Assembly: GCF_004851605.1 (NCBI RefSeq)
Contig: NZ_CP031093.1
Location: 620,001-684,000, forward strand
DNA: 64,000 nt
Direction: 5' to 3'
From: Hydrocarboniclastica marina
GTDB taxonomy: Bacteria; Pseudomonadota; Gammaproteobacteria; Pseudomonadales; Oleiphilaceae
Of this stretch, positions 9,822 through 19,041 are shown piece after piece (the stretch's first letter is position 1; every line of letters starts with the position of its first letter). A program made the position numbers and the translations under genes. The notes below the pieces were generated by a model. It ran no database searches, was not told where the DNA came from, and saw only the letters and a program-made list of their open reading frames with translations.

Positions 9822-12668
9822 CTATATGGTTTTCCCGGCCGAAGCCTGCCGCGCAAGAATCGGTTTCAGGTACTGTCCCGTATAGGAACGCTGTTCTTGG
9901 GCGACCTGCTCAGGACTACCTTGGGCTATTATACGGCCGCCACCGCTTCCGCCTTCCGGTCCCAGGTCGACGATCCAGTCGGCTGTCTTTATAACGTCCA
10001 GGTTATGCTCGATCACGATGATGGTATTGCCGTGGTCCCTGAGCCGCTCAAGCACCGTCAGCAATTGCTGGATGTCGTAGAAATGAAGCCCGGTGGTTGG
10101 CTCGTCCAGTATGTATAGTGTCTTGCCTGTATCTCGCTTGGACAGTTCTCGCGCCAGCTTGACGCGTTGGGCCTCACCGCCTGAAAGAGTCACTGCGCTT
10201 TGTCCGAGTTTGATGTAGGACAGCCCGACATCCACCAATGTCTGCAGCTTCCTGGCCAGGAAGGGTACCGGATCGAAAAAATCGCGCGCCTCTTCTATGG
10301 TCATCTCCAGCACTTCATTTATATTCCTGCCTTTGTACCGGACCTCGAGGGTTTCGCGGTTATAGCGCTTGCCTTTGCAAATGTCGCAAGGAACATAAAT
10401 GTCCGGCAGAAAATGCATTTCAACCTTGATGACGCCGTCGCCCTGGCAGGCTTCACAGCGACCGCCCTTGACGTTAAAACTGAAACGTCCCGGTTTGTAG
10501 CCCCGAGACCTGGCTTCCTGGGTGCCTGAGAAAAGCTCCCGGATGGGCGTGAACAGGCCGGTGTAGGTCGCCGGATTTGATCGCGGTGTTCGTCCTATGG
10601 GGCTCTGATCGATGTCGATGACCTTGTCCAGGTGCTCCAATCCTTTCAGCTCCGCGTGGGGGCTGGCGGTCAGCGTGGACGCCTTGTTGAGCTTGGTCGC
10701 CGCCACCGGGTAGAGGGTACCGTTGATCAGCGTGGATTTGCCTGAGCCCGACACGCCCGTAATACAGGTCATCAACCCCAACGGGATCTTCAGGTCCACG
10801 TCGTTCAGGTTGTTGCCGGAAGCGCCCCGTAACTCAATATAATGCTTGCCTGGCTTGTGCCGGCTCGCGGGAATGGCAATTTCGCGTTTGCCGTTGAGAT
10901 ACTGGCCAGTGAGAGATTCCGGCTCAGCCATAACTTCCGCCGTGCTTCCCTGCGCAACAATCCGCCCGCCGTGCACGCCCGCGCCGGGGCCAATATCTAT
11001 AAGATAGTCTGCCGCGCGGATAGCATCTTCGTCGTGTTCCACAACGATAACGGTGTTGCCCAGGTCGCGCAGGCGAGTCAGGGTGCCGAGGAGTCGGTCG
11101 TTGTCGCGTTGGTGCAGGCCGATTGAAGGTTCATCCAGTATGTACATGACACCGACCAGACCAGCGCCGATCTGGCTGGCCAGCCGAATACGCTGGGCTT
11201 CGCCGCCGGATAAGGTATCCGCGCTCCGCTCGAGGGTGAGATAATTCAGGCCGACGTTGACGAGAAATTCCAGGCGTTGGCTTATTTCTTTCAGGATTTT
11301 TGATGCTATTTCCCCTCGCCGGCCAGCCAGCTCCAGATTTCCGAAGTAGTCGCAGGCATCGCCCACCGGCAAACGCACCAGTTCCGGCAACGTCTTTTCT
11401 TCGATGAACACATGGCGGGCGCTGCGTCGAAGACGAGAGCCTTCGCATGCCGGGCACGGCTGGGTGCTCAGGTGCCGGGCCAGTTCCTCCCGCATCGACT
11501 GGGATTCGGTCTCACGGTAACGGCGTTCCAGGTTGGGCACGATGCCCTCAAAAGGATGCGACCGCTCGACAATCTGGCCCCGGGAGTTAACGTAACGGAA
11601 GCTGATCGCTTCTTTGCCGGAGCCAAACAGGACAATGTCCCGGAACACTTTGGGTAAGTCGACAAACGGCGTATCGAGATTGATATTGAAATGCTCTGCA
11701 ACGCTGCTCAAGAGCTGAAAATAGTAAACGGTGCGTCTGTCCCAGCCTTTGACCGCCCCTTCTGCAAGTGTAAGGTCAGGCCGCGAGACCAGCTTGTCCG
11801 GGTCGAAGAACTGCTTCACGCCCAGCCCGTCACAGGTTGGGCAGGCGCCCGCCGGATTGTTGAAGGAAAAGAGCCGCGGCTCCAACTCGCTGATGGAGTA
11901 CCCGCATACTGAGCAGGCATAGCGGGCAGAGAAGGTTATCTCCTCTGCCTGTTCATCCATGGCTGCTGCGAAAGCGACGCCATCCGACAGCTCGAGTGCC
12001 GTCTCAAAAGATTCCGCAAGCCGCTGCTCAATGCCAGGCTTTACCTTGAACCGGTCAATCACTGCATCGATGCTGTGTTTGCGTTTCTTGTCGAGGTCCG
12101 GAATGTCGTCGATCTCATAGACAGTCCCGTCGACCCGCACGCGAATAAAGCCCTGGCTGCGGAGATTGTCTATGACGTTGTGGTGTTCGCCTTTACGGTC
12201 CCGAATCAGTGGGCTCAGTATCATCATTTTGCGCCCTTCAGGTAGCGTGAGCACCTGATCGACCATCTGGCTGACAGTCTGGGCAGCGAGGGGCTGGCCG
12301 TGGTCCGGACATCTCGGTTCTCCGGCCCGGGCAAACAGCAGGCGGAGGTAGTCATAGATTTCCGTGATGGTGCCGACGGTCGAGCGTGGGTTGTGGGACG
12401 TCGATTTCTGCTCGATGGATATGGCGGGGGAAAGGCCCTCGATATGATCCACATCGGGCTTTTCCATCATCGAAAGGAACTGCCGGGCATAGGTTGAGAG
12501 CGACTCAACATAACGCCGTTGGCCTTCTGCATAGAGGGTATCAAACGCAAGTGACGATTTGCCCGAGCCGGACAGGCCGGTGATGACGATCAACTTGTCC
12601 CGGGGGATATCCAGATCGATGCCCTTGAGGTTGTGGGTGCGCGCGCCTCTGATCTGAATGTGGTCCAT
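9822..12668 (-). CDS. uvrA: UvrABC excinuclease subunit A
   Basis: A 948-residue UvrA, the damage-sensing ATPase of nucleotide excision repair that loads UvrB on lesions. The start at 12668 ([20 protein letters not shown]) follows AAGGAG 4 nt away; an in-frame start seven codons upstream is less likely. Two ABC modules are visible, with Walker [10 protein letters not shown] and GVSGSGKST, two LSGGEAQR signature motifs, and zinc-finger Cys pairs (CSVCG...[14 protein letters not shown]...CDICKG). It is transcribed away from the neighbouring MFS gene. Confidence 0.98.
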   Translation of the reverse strand: MDHIQIRGARTHNLKGIDLDIPRDKLIVITGLSGSGKSSLAFDTLYAEGQRRYVESLSTYARQFLSMMEKPDVDHIEGLSPAISIEQKSTSHNPRSTVGTITEIYDYLRLLFARAGEPRCPDHGQPLAAQTVSQMVDQVLTLPEGRKMMILSPLIRDRKGEHHNVIDNLRSQGFIRVRVDGTVYEIDDIPDLDKKRKHSIDAVIDRFKVKPGIEQRLAESFETALELSDGVAFAAAMDEQAEEITFSARYACSVCGYSISELEPRLFSFNNPAGACPTCDGLGVKQFFDPDKLVSRPDLTLAEGAVKGWDRRTVYYFQLLSSVAEHFNINLDTPFVDLPKVFRDIVLFGSGKEAISFRYVNSRGQIVERSHPFEGIVPNLERRYRETESQSMREELARHLSTQPCPACEGSRLRRSARHVFIEEKTLPELVRLPVGDACDYFGNLELAGRRGEIASKILKEISQRLEFLVNVGLNYLTLERSADTLSGGEAQRIRLASQIGAGLVGVMYILDEPSIGLHQRDNDRLLGTLTRLRDLGNTVIVVEHDEDAIRAADYLIDIGPGAGVHGGRIVAQGSTAEVMAEPESLTGQYLNGKREIAIPASRHKPGKHYIELRGASGNNLNDVDLKIPLGLMTCITGVSGSGKSTLINGTLYPVAATKLNKASTLTASPHAELKGLEHLDKVIDIDQSPIGRTPRSNPATYTGLFTPIRELFSGTQEARSRGYKPGRFSFNVKGGRCEACQGDGVIKVEMHFLPDIYVPCDICKGKRYNRETLEVRYKGRNINEVLEMTIEEARDFFDPVPFLARKLQTLVDVGLSYIKLGQSAVTLSGGEAQRVKLARELSKRDTGKTLYILDEPTTGLHFYDIQQLLTVLERLRDHGNTIIVIEHNLDVIKTADWIVDLGPEGGSGGGRIIAQGSPEQVAQEQRSYTGQYLKPILARQASAGKTI

Positions 12669-12697
12669 GTCGCTCCTTGTGATTCTCAAAAACCTCT

Positions 12698-12726
12698 AGT
12701 ATATCGAGCGTCGTCAATACTGTCCC
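12698..12726 (-). promoter_or_regulatory. Possible sigma-70 promoter of uvrA
   Basis: Read on the minus strand, GGGACA (12726-12721) and TATACT (12703-12698) are 17 bp apart, 4/6 and 5/6 matches, ending 30 bp upstream of the uvrA ATG. There is no clean LexA palindrome with it (see rejected items). Confidence 0.35.
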
Positions 12727-12840
12727 ATTCCCCCGGTACACTTGGCTAAAAGGTAATGACAGACACTACCAGTGGAGTCCTTCAGCGACGCCGTTTAGCT
12801 GAAACGATGGGATCGACTACCGCCAAAGGACTGTCCAGTC

Positions 12841-12849
12841 TGTTACAAT
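12841..12849 (+). promoter_or_regulatory. Possible extended -10 promoter of the MFS gene
   Basis: TGTTACAAT is an extended -10 element (TG, one base, then TACAAT, a 5/6 match). No good -35 is seen 17 bp upstream, which extended -10 promoters tolerate. It is 69 bp before the MFS start, in the uvrA/MFS divergent gap. Confidence 0.35.
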
Positions 12850-12917
12850 CGACGCGCTCTTTTGCCGCGGTAAAGTTTTCCCCGGCAGTTCCTTGAATCC
12901 GTTCCTGACGAGTTAGC

Positions 12918-14282
12918 ATGAACCCCACAGAACTGCGCGCGGTTGTCGCGCTTGCCTTGGTCTATGCCCTGCGCATGCTCGGGTTATTCATGATTCTGCC
13001 CGTGTTTGTCCTGCTGGGCGGCGACCTCCAGTACGCGACGCCGGCTTTGATCGGATTGGCGTTGGGCGCCTACGGCCTCAGCCAGGCAGTTCTGCAAATT
13101 CCCTATGGACTGTTGTCAGATCGTTTTGGTCGCAAGCCGCTTATCTATGCGGGGCTGGTCATTTTTGCCGGCGGAAGCGTATTGGCGGCAACATCCGAAT
13201 CAATTTACGGAGTTCTTGCCGGCCGGTTGCTTCAGGGCGCCGGCGCTATCGCCAGCGTGTTGATGGCACTGGTGAGCGATCTGACCCGGGAACAGAGCAG
13301 AACCATGGCAATGGCGGGTATTGGCCTTTCGATCGGTTTGGCGTTCGCGCTTTCCCTGGTGCTCGGGCCACTGGTTTCCGATGCGTTTGGACTCCCCGGT
13401 ATTTTCTGGCTGACAGCGGCACTTGCCCTGGTGGGCATCGTGGCAGTGGCAACTCTGGTTCCCACGCCTGAAGTGTCCCGCGCGCATCCCGACGTACAGG
13501 CCGCGCCAGCGCGGATCGGTGCGCTGTTAAAGGTGCCGAGATTGCTGCGCCTGGATTTTGGCATCTTTTCGCTGCATCTGGTGCTGACAGCCGCTTTTCT
13601 GGTGGTGCCGACCTTTCTGCGGGAGGATCTGGACCTAGTCCAGGAGTCTCACTGGTGGGTCTATCTTTCGGTGATGGGGTGCGCTTTTTTTGCCATGATT
13701 CCCTTCATTATACTGGCTGAGCGCAAGCGGCTGATGAAGCCCGTCATGGTTGGCGCCGTGAGTCTGCTCCTACTGGCGACTGTTCTGCTCTTGGGACGCT
13801 GGAACAGTCTTGCCATGGTTTGGGCGGTGCTCTTCCTGTTTTTCGTCGCCTTTAACCTGCTTGAGGCTTCACTGCCTTCGCTGGTCAGCAAAGAGGCACC
13901 AGCGGCCAGCCGTGGCACGGCTATGGGTATCTACTCCACCAGTCAGTTTTTGGGGGCTTTTACGGGCGGTGCGGTCGGTGGGCTTTTGCTATCAGGCTGG
14001 GGCAGCGCTGGCGTTCTCACCCTGATGGTTGTTGCACTTCTGATCTGGCTTGCGGTCGTATGCACGATGCAGCCGCCGAGCTATTCGACAAGTTACGTGG
14101 TAAAATTGAAGCGATTTGGGGCGGATCAGCTGGCCGATGTGCGGGACGCTTTGGCGCAGATAACCGGCGTCGAAGACGTCGTGATTCTCGCCGAGGCTGA
14201 CCAGGCTTTTCTCAAGGTTGACAGAAAACGTCTGGACAATGCGGCGCTAACCCAGTCGCCCTATGTCATAAGTATTCAATAG
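12918..14282 (+). CDS. MFS transporter of the YajR type
   Basis: A 454-residue major facilitator superfamily protein with twelve hydrophobic segments. The loop 2-3 motif GLLSDRFGRKPLIYAGL is the MFS motif A (GxLxDRxGRR/K). After the last membrane helix, residues of about 390-454 (SYVVKLKRFGADQLADVRDA and on) form a small ferredoxin-like cytoplasmic domain, the feature that defines E. coli YajR. The natural substrate of YajR is not established. Its place between uvrA and ssb recurs in related gammaproteobacteria, from memory. Confidence 0.85.
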   Translation: MNPTELRAVVALALVYALRMLGLFMILPVFVLLGGDLQYATPALIGLALGAYGLSQAVLQIPYGLLSDRFGRKPLIYAGLVIFAGGSVLAATSESIYGVLAGRLLQGAGAIASVLMALVSDLTREQSRTMAMAGIGLSIGLAFALSLVLGPLVSDAFGLPGIFWLTAALALVGIVAVATLVPTPEVSRAHPDVQAAPARIGALLKVPRLLRLDFGIFSLHLVLTAAFLVVPTFLREDLDLVQESHWWVYLSVMGCAFFAMIPFIILAERKRLMKPVMVGAVSLLLLATVLLLGRWNSLAMVWAVLFLFFVAFNLLEASLPSLVSKEAPAASRGTAMGIYSTSQFLGAFTGGAVGGLLLSGWGSAGVLTLMVVALLIWLAVVCTMQPPSYSTSYVVKLKRFGADQLADVRDALAQITGVEDVVILAEADQAFLKVDRKRLDNAALTQSPYVISIQ

Positions 14283-14335
14283 AGACTCATGGATAGAGTT
14301 TCAGTTAATCCTGAACGGTAAATAAGGAGCGCAGC

Positions 14336-14884
14336 ATGGCGCGAGGCGTAAACAAAGTCATCCTCATCGGTAATCTGGGTGCGGACCCGGAGACGCGCTA
14401 TACCCCAAACGGTACTGCGGTCTGCAATCTGAACCTGGCTACCGACGAGAGCTATAAAGACCGTCAGACGGGACAGATGGTGCCGCGCACCGAATGGCAC
14501 CGGGTGGTCATTTTTGGCAAGGTGGCAGAGGTGGCCGGTCAATACCTGCGCAAGGGATCCAAAGTCTATATCGAAGGCAGACTGCAGACTCGTAAGTGGC
14601 AGGACCAAAGCGGGCAAGACAAATTCACTACAGAGATCGTTGTTGATATTGCCGGGCAGATGCAGATGCTCGACAGTCGCGGTGGCGAAGGCGGACAGAG
14701 CAGTGCCCAGGGTGGAGCACCGCGTCAAACGTCAGCGCCAGCGCAGCAGGGCGGCAACCAGAATCAGGGCGGCTATCAGAACCAGGGAAACAATGCGGGA
14801 CAGGGATCTGGTGGCTATGCTCCACAACCTGGCAACTCGATGCCGGAGCCGGTAGACGATTTTGACGACGACATTCCCTTCTGA
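14336..14884 (+). CDS. ssb: Single-stranded DNA-binding protein
   Basis: A 182-residue SSB. The N-terminal OB fold ([20 protein letters not shown], then [20 protein letters not shown] and [18 protein letters not shown]) covers about residues 1-110. A Gly/Gln-rich disordered linker follows, and the acidic tip DFDDDIPF recruits partner proteins. An AAGGAGCGCAGC ribosome binding site precedes the ATG. It acts in replication, recombination and repair. A terminator lies 31 bp downstream. Confidence 0.97.
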   Translation: MARGVNKVILIGNLGADPETRYTPNGTAVCNLNLATDESYKDRQTGQMVPRTEWHRVVIFGKVAEVAGQYLRKGSKVYIEGRLQTRKWQDQSGQDKFTTEIVVDIAGQMQMLDSRGGEGGQSSAQGGAPRQTSAPAQQGGNQNQGGYQNQGNNAGQGSGGYAPQPGNSMPEPVDDFDDDIPF

Positions 14885-14915
14885 TAGTGCTTCCCTCTAA
14901 AGCGTAATGAGATTT

Positions 14916-14953
14916 GAGCCGCACGTCAGCCATGGCTGGCCTGCGGCTTTTTT
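14916..14953 (+). terminator. Rho-independent terminator after ssb
   Basis: GAGCCGCACGTCAGC, a short loop, and GCTGGCCTGCGGCT pair into a long, nearly complete stem followed by a run of seven T, starting 31 bp after the ssb stop. Confidence 0.85.
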
Positions 14954-15145
14954 GTCCGGATAGCTTGGCAATCTGGGCGTCGAACCAAACGCACGGTCTT
15001 CAGATTGCCCTTGCGGTAGTTGCCAGCCAACCCGGTGGCGCCGCGTCTGGCGCCTTTAACGTCCTGCCTGTGTGGCGTGCGCTTGGTACAGATCCGCGAA
15101 ATGGTTGAGCCGCACCGAAACCGGGGAGCCCCGGCCCTGGCTCAA

Positions 15146-15868
15146 TTACAGGCTCAACAGTTCGGTAACATGAAGCACGGGGCCAGTGGGTACACCGCTC
15201 GGCGAACCGCCTTCCGGTTCCAGGCTTATTGCCAGTTTTCTGCTCTCCAATAGCTGCTGACGCTGCTCTTCCGTCAAGTGGATAACCATTCTCTGACCAT
15301 CTGCCTGGATTATGCCGAGGGAGACCGGATCGCCAGACCGCGGTAGAACCCAGAGCTCGTAGTCTTTGTCTGGCGCAGCTGGGACGGCGCTAACAGCGCG
15401 GGTCAGCAGTTGTCCGCGTTCAGCACCGGTGTTGAAGATCCACTCGGTCTGTTCGGCGCTCGTGATCGCTGCCATCAGCGGAGGCTCGGCCGATGGTTGT
15501 TCGATCAGGTTGAGCGTGAGTGCCAGGGCCAGCAGCAGCGACGCTGCAGTTGCTACCAAAGACCAGGAGCGCCAGAGGCGGCCACGATCAGGGAAGCGAC
15601 TCACCCTTTCACCGCCCGATGAATCCGACAGGGGTGCCTGGGCACGCCATAATCGCTGGCTGATACCTTCCCAGACTCCTGCCGACGGCTGCAATTCGTT
15701 CACCGCCTCATTGAGGCTGGAGAAGTGAGCCTCCCAATACCAGACTTCCTGGCGAACTGAATATGACTCCATCATCCACCGCTCGAACCGGGCGCGTGCG
15801 GAACCCTGCAGCGACCCGAGGACATATTCTGCAGCGAGTTTCTCAATGCGTTCAGGGGTTTTCTTCAT
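15146..15868 (-). CDS. Membrane anti-sigma factor, RskA-like
   Basis: A 240-residue protein from the ATG at 15868, which shares ATGA with the end of the upstream sigma gene; the open frame extends into that gene but the overlap start fits translational coupling. An N-terminal helical part (about 1-95) precedes one membrane helix (about 104-124, SLVATAASLLLALALTLNLI) and a periplasmic domain of the anti-sigma-K type (WVLPRSGDPVSLGIIQADGQ, then LAISLEPEGGSPSGVPTGPV). Its predicted job is to hold the partner ECF sigma factor at the membrane until a periplasmic signal arrives. The signal is unknown. Confidence 0.82.
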   Translation of the reverse strand: MKKTPERIEKLAAEYVLGSLQGSARARFERWMMESYSVRQEVWYWEAHFSSLNEAVNELQPSAGVWEGISQRLWRAQAPLSDSSGGERVSRFPDRGRLWRSWSLVATAASLLLALALTLNLIEQPSAEPPLMAAITSAEQTEWIFNTGAERGQLLTRAVSAVPAAPDKDYELWVLPRSGDPVSLGIIQADGQRMVIHLTEEQRQQLLESRKLAISLEPEGGSPSGVPTGPVLHVTELLSL

Positions 15869-16410
15869 TGTTGCAGGCACCGTTTCAGGTAAGTCAGGCC
15901 CCGGCGTATCCAGCTCTTGATCGTGCCCAGAGGAGTGTCCAGCGCCGTGGCCAGTTCCTCGTGTGTGAACCCTTTGTAGTAACACATCAGAATGCTGGAA
16001 CGCTGGTCATCGCTAAGCTCTTCGATGCAACCATTTAGCGCCTGGGCATCGGCATCCTGCAGCGACAGCTCAAAAGGCCCCGGCCGGGCGTCAGCAATCT
16101 CATGGCTTTGGGTGCCTGCCGTTCGGCGTCGCGCACGCAAAGTGTCCAGGGCCTTGTAGCGAGCGATCGTCTGCATCCATGCCATCGGGCTGCCGCGTTC
16201 CTCGTGGTATTCGCCGGCATGGTGCCAGATTCTGATGAACGCCTCCTGAAGGACCTCCTCGGCCTGCTCGCGTTGGCCCAGGAGGCCCACGCACAGGCCC
16301 AGCATGCGAGGCGAGGCGTGCTCATAGAGTCGCCTGAAGGCATCGCGGTCGCGCCGGGCGGTAGCGGCCAGTAAGCCAATTAGCCTGGAGTCGGTGTCAC
16401 TGTCGGTCAT
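15865..16410 (-). CDS. ECF-type RNA polymerase sigma factor
   Basis: A 181-residue sigma-70 family protein with only regions 2 and 4. Region 2 covers about residues 30-95 (LGQREQAEEVLQEAFIRIWH, then AWMQTIARYKALDTLRARRR). Region 4 covers about 125-178 (LSDDQRSSILMCYYKGFTHE, then LGTIKSWIRRGLTYLKRCL). GAGG lies 7 nt before the ATG. It is the first gene of a two-gene operon with its anti-sigma factor and faces away from the TPR/HupE operon. Two matched promoter-like boxes at 16526 and 18972 are its likely targets. Confidence 0.9.
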   Translation of the reverse strand: MTDSDTDSRLIGLLAATARRDRDAFRRLYEHASPRMLGLCVGLLGQREQAEEVLQEAFIRIWHHAGEYHEERGSPMAWMQTIARYKALDTLRARRRTAGTQSHEIADARPGPFELSLQDADAQALNGCIEELSDDQRSSILMCYYKGFTHEELATALDTPLGTIKSWIRRGLTYLKRCLQQ

Positions 16411-16525
16411 TGCCGCCTCTTCTTCGGTTTTTTTGTGTCGAACGCTGTCGATTTTACCGGTGGGTCTTGCCGGCGGCCGAACTGGGGCCCTCGCTTTTTA
16501 ACATACATAAACTTTTATTCCAGGG

Positions 16526-16552
16526 TGCATCTTTTTCGCGTGTCGGATCGTA
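16526..16552 (+). promoter_or_regulatory. Putative ECF-sigma promoter of the TPR-HupE operon
   Basis: TGCATCTTTTTC (16526-16537), then 11 bp, then CGTA (16549-16552). The same 12-mer, followed at the same 11-bp distance by CGTT, occurs upstream of the DUF4331 gene. This -35/-10 arrangement is typical of ECF promoters, and both sites lie beside the ECF sigma gene. The predicted leader before the TPR gene is about 80 nt. Confidence 0.6.
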
Positions 16553-16637
16553 TGCAGGGGACTGCATCAAATTCACCAGCACGACGAGACTACCGTTGAT
16601 GAGCATTTCAGCCGTTGGGTTTAAAGCAAACAGTGGG

Positions 16638-17759
16638 ATGATGAGCCGAAGTTGGCTGCTTAGCCTCTTGCTGCCGGCAATGGCGGCAGCACAACAGCCG
16701 ATGGGCCCCAGCGTCTCACAGCCCGAGCCTGAGGCTGTGATACTGCACCTGGACGAATCAACCAAATCATTTCAGCCCGACAGCGCTTTGCTATCCCCGG
16801 AGAAAACAGCTGAACAGGTCCTGCGGTATATCAACTCATCCCGCGCGACCGGCAGCCCGAGGCCATTGGGCCTTGCCCAAGGATTGTTAAACCAGATACC
16901 CGAAACCCGATGGTCATCGAGGCTCTACCTGCTGCGGGCGACCCTGCACCAGCGGCTTCATCGTTTTGATGAGGCTCAGGCTGATCTTGACCGGGTACTC
17001 GACGCCCAGCCCAATAATCGGCAGGCCTTGCTGACCCGCTACAGCATCGCACTTACTCAAGGCGACCTCGGTCGCGCCGAAGGGGCCTGTCGGCGCTTGG
17101 GGCAGATAAAACCGGGCTTGCTGGCGGACACATGCAGACTGGAGCTTGAGGGCTTCGGTGATCAGCCTGAGCGCGCTTTTGGGGCGTTAAGTCAGCGTAT
17201 AGCGCAGGCGCGTGGTGAAAGCAGAGTCATCCTTGACTGGGCACGGGTCACCCTCGCAGATATGGCCAGCCGCCATGGTCTTGCTGGTGCGGGCCGGTAC
17301 TGGGCGAGGGCCCTGCAGAGTGACAGCAAAGATCTGTACCGTCGCGCGCGCTTTGCTGACTGGCTTCTAGCCCAGGGCCGTCCGAACGCAGCCCTCGCCA
17401 TGACCCACGGGTACGAGGATGTTGATCCACTGGCGGTACTGCGAGCGATAGCCATGACACGTCTTGACCACCCCCAGCGCGATGAGTTGGTCCGCAGTCT
17501 GGCCGCCCGCTTCGAGGAAGCACGTTGGCGGGGCGAGTTTCTGCATGAATGGGAGTATGGCCGTTTCCTGCTGGATGTCACCGGCGAGCCAACCCTCGCG
17601 TTGACCATGGCCAAATCCAATTGGGCTACCCAGCGCGCCTATCCGGACCGCCAACTCCTGGTCAGGGCGGCCCAGGCGGCAGGCGACCAAGCGATCCTTA
17701 AATCCGTGCAAATCAATTCAGCTGCTGTGGGCGGGCGCGGCCTGATTGGGGACGAGTAA
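16638..17759 (+). CDS. Exported TPR-containing protein of unknown function
   Basis: A 373-residue protein from the ATG at 16638, chosen because it gives a signal peptide (MMSRSWLLSLLLPAMAAAQQ); the frame is open further upstream over the promoter box. The body is helical with TPR-like repeats (LYLLRATLHQRLHRFDEAQA, DLDRVLDAQPNNRQALLTRY, SIALTQGDLGRAEGACRRLG), suggesting a periplasmic protein-protein scaffold. It is followed 6 bp later by the HupE-like gene. I do not recognise a named family. It probably works with HupE and DUF4331 under the neighbouring sigma factor. Confidence 0.7.
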   Translation: MMSRSWLLSLLLPAMAAAQQPMGPSVSQPEPEAVILHLDESTKSFQPDSALLSPEKTAEQVLRYINSSRATGSPRPLGLAQGLLNQIPETRWSSRLYLLRATLHQRLHRFDEAQADLDRVLDAQPNNRQALLTRYSIALTQGDLGRAEGACRRLGQIKPGLLADTCRLELEGFGDQPERAFGALSQRIAQARGESRVILDWARVTLADMASRHGLAGAGRYWARALQSDSKDLYRRARFADWLLAQGRPNAALAMTHGYEDVDPLAVLRAIAMTRLDHPQRDELVRSLAARFEEARWRGEFLHEWEYGRFLLDVTGEPTLALTMAKSNWATQRAYPDRQLLVRAAQAAGDQAILKSVQINSAAVGGRGLIGDE

Positions 17760-17765
17760 AACCTA

Positions 17766-18893
17766 ATGACTAAAGAGATGAGACGCATGATGCTGCATTT
17801 GGCAGCGCTACTTCTGAGCCTTTCGCTGAGCGGCTTTGCGCTGGCTCACAAGGCGAGCGACAGCTTTCTCTACTGGGACGTGGGCGCAGAAGGCACGCCG
17901 GGCCGGCTGGACATTGCACTGATTGATCTGGCACGTACGCTTCCTCTCGACAGCAACGGCGACGGCCTACTGACCTGGGGCGAACTGCGAGCCCAGAGCG
18001 GGACCATTGAAGAGCATCTCGCCGACCGGATAGCCATTGGCCGGGCCAGACAATGCCAGGTGCGCTGGATGATGCACGGGCTGTCCAGCTACAGCGACGG
18101 CGACTACCTCACCCTGGGATTCACACCGGCGTGCTCCGAGGGGGCGACCGGGCCTGCGACACTTGAATATAACCTCTTCTTTGACGAGGATCCCCTGCAT
18201 CGCCTCCTGGTCATGGTTCGGGATGAGGGCACAACCCGACCAGTAGTACTCGGCCCCGATCAGCGTCAGCTCAGCCTGGACGCGGCACCTTCGGCCTGGG
18301 CTACCGCCGGTAATTTCATGTGGCAAGGTATGGTGCATCTATGGATAGGTTACGACCACATGCTGTTCCTGCTTGCGCTGGTGCTGCCGGCGGCAGTCAG
18401 GCGCGAAACAGGCCGCTGGGTGGTGGAGGAGCGAATCGGCAAGGCTATCAAAGACGTGGCCCTCATCGTTACAGCCTTTACGCTGGCTCACTCCATCACG
18501 CTAATCATTGCCACCCTCGGACTGGTGCGGCTGCCGATAGCCTGGGTGGAAACGGTGATCGCGCTATCGATCGTAGTTGCCGCTGTTAACATCATCTGGC
18601 CGATCCTGGGCCAACGTCGCTATCTCATGGGCTTCGGCTTTGGGCTGGTTCACGGGTTCGGCTTTGCCAGCGTGCTGTCGGAGTTTATGGCCAGTACCAG
18701 CGCCCGTGCTATCGCGCTGCTCAGTTTCAATCTCGGCGTGGAGTTGGCACAACTGGCGGTTGTGGTGGTGGCGGTGCCGCTGCTTTTCCTGGTGCGAAAG
18801 CAATGGTTATACCAGCGACTGGTATTTCCGGCGAGCGTTACATCGATCGCAGCAATCGGTTTGATCTGGGCGGCCGAGCGGGTTCCGTTATAG
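17766..18893 (+). CDS. HupE/UreJ-like membrane protein
   Basis: A 375-residue protein with a signal peptide (LLLSLSLSGFALAHKASDSF), an extracytoplasmic domain (about 25-185) and a C-terminal block of about six or seven membrane helices. That block holds the HupE/UreJ-2 type motifs HLWIGYDHMLFLLALVLPAA, TAFTLAHSITLIIATLGLV and GFGLVHGFGFASVLSEF, with conserved histidines inside helices. HupE/UreJ relatives are linked to nickel or cobalt handling, but the substrate of this long extracytoplasmic-domain subtype is not established. It is co-transcribed with the TPR gene. Confidence 0.75.
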   Translation: MTKEMRRMMLHLAALLLSLSLSGFALAHKASDSFLYWDVGAEGTPGRLDIALIDLARTLPLDSNGDGLLTWGELRAQSGTIEEHLADRIAIGRARQCQVRWMMHGLSSYSDGDYLTLGFTPACSEGATGPATLEYNLFFDEDPLHRLLVMVRDEGTTRPVVLGPDQRQLSLDAAPSAWATAGNFMWQGMVHLWIGYDHMLFLLALVLPAAVRRETGRWVVEERIGKAIKDVALIVTAFTLAHSITLIIATLGLVRLPIAWVETVIALSIVVAAVNIIWPILGQRRYLMGFGFGLVHGFGFASVLSEFMASTSARAIALLSFNLGVELAQLAVVVVAVPLLFLVRKQWLYQRLVFPASVTSIAAIGLIWAAERVPL

Positions 18894-18971
18894 CTGGGCC
18901 TGGTACTTGGCTGTTCACGGCCACGGTGCAAAACAGGCATATCGGGTTTTTTCGAAAAAATCACTCCTTGC

Positions 18972-18998
18972 TGCATCTTTTTCAACGCCTCGCGCGTT
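18972..18998 (+). promoter_or_regulatory. Putative ECF-sigma promoter of the DUF4331 operon
   Basis: TGCATCTTTTTC (18972-18983), an 11-bp spacer and CGTT (18995-18998), matching the box at 16526 in sequence and spacing. It lies 43 bp upstream of the DUF4331 ATG. Just before it is a perfect T6CGA6 palindrome (18947-18960) that may help end the HupE transcript. Confidence 0.6.
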
Positions 18999-19041
18999 AT
19001 CCCTCTGAGGAAACCAAATAGGCAACAATGAGGGATAACCC

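Noticed and set aside
9777-10118. Open frame opposite the 3' end of uvrA
   Set aside because: It is antisense to a clearly conserved uvrA coding sequence and has no homology of its own.
12715-12745. Possible LexA (SOS) box upstream of uvrA, CTGT at 12720
   Set aside because: One half-site CTGT is present, but the matching ACAG half is missing at the 8-bp spacing, so no real palindrome supports it.
18947-18960. TTTTTTCGAAAAAA palindrome as a true terminator of the HupE operon
   Set aside because: The stem is all A-T apart from the CG centre, so the fold is weak; I only mention it as a possible aid to termination.
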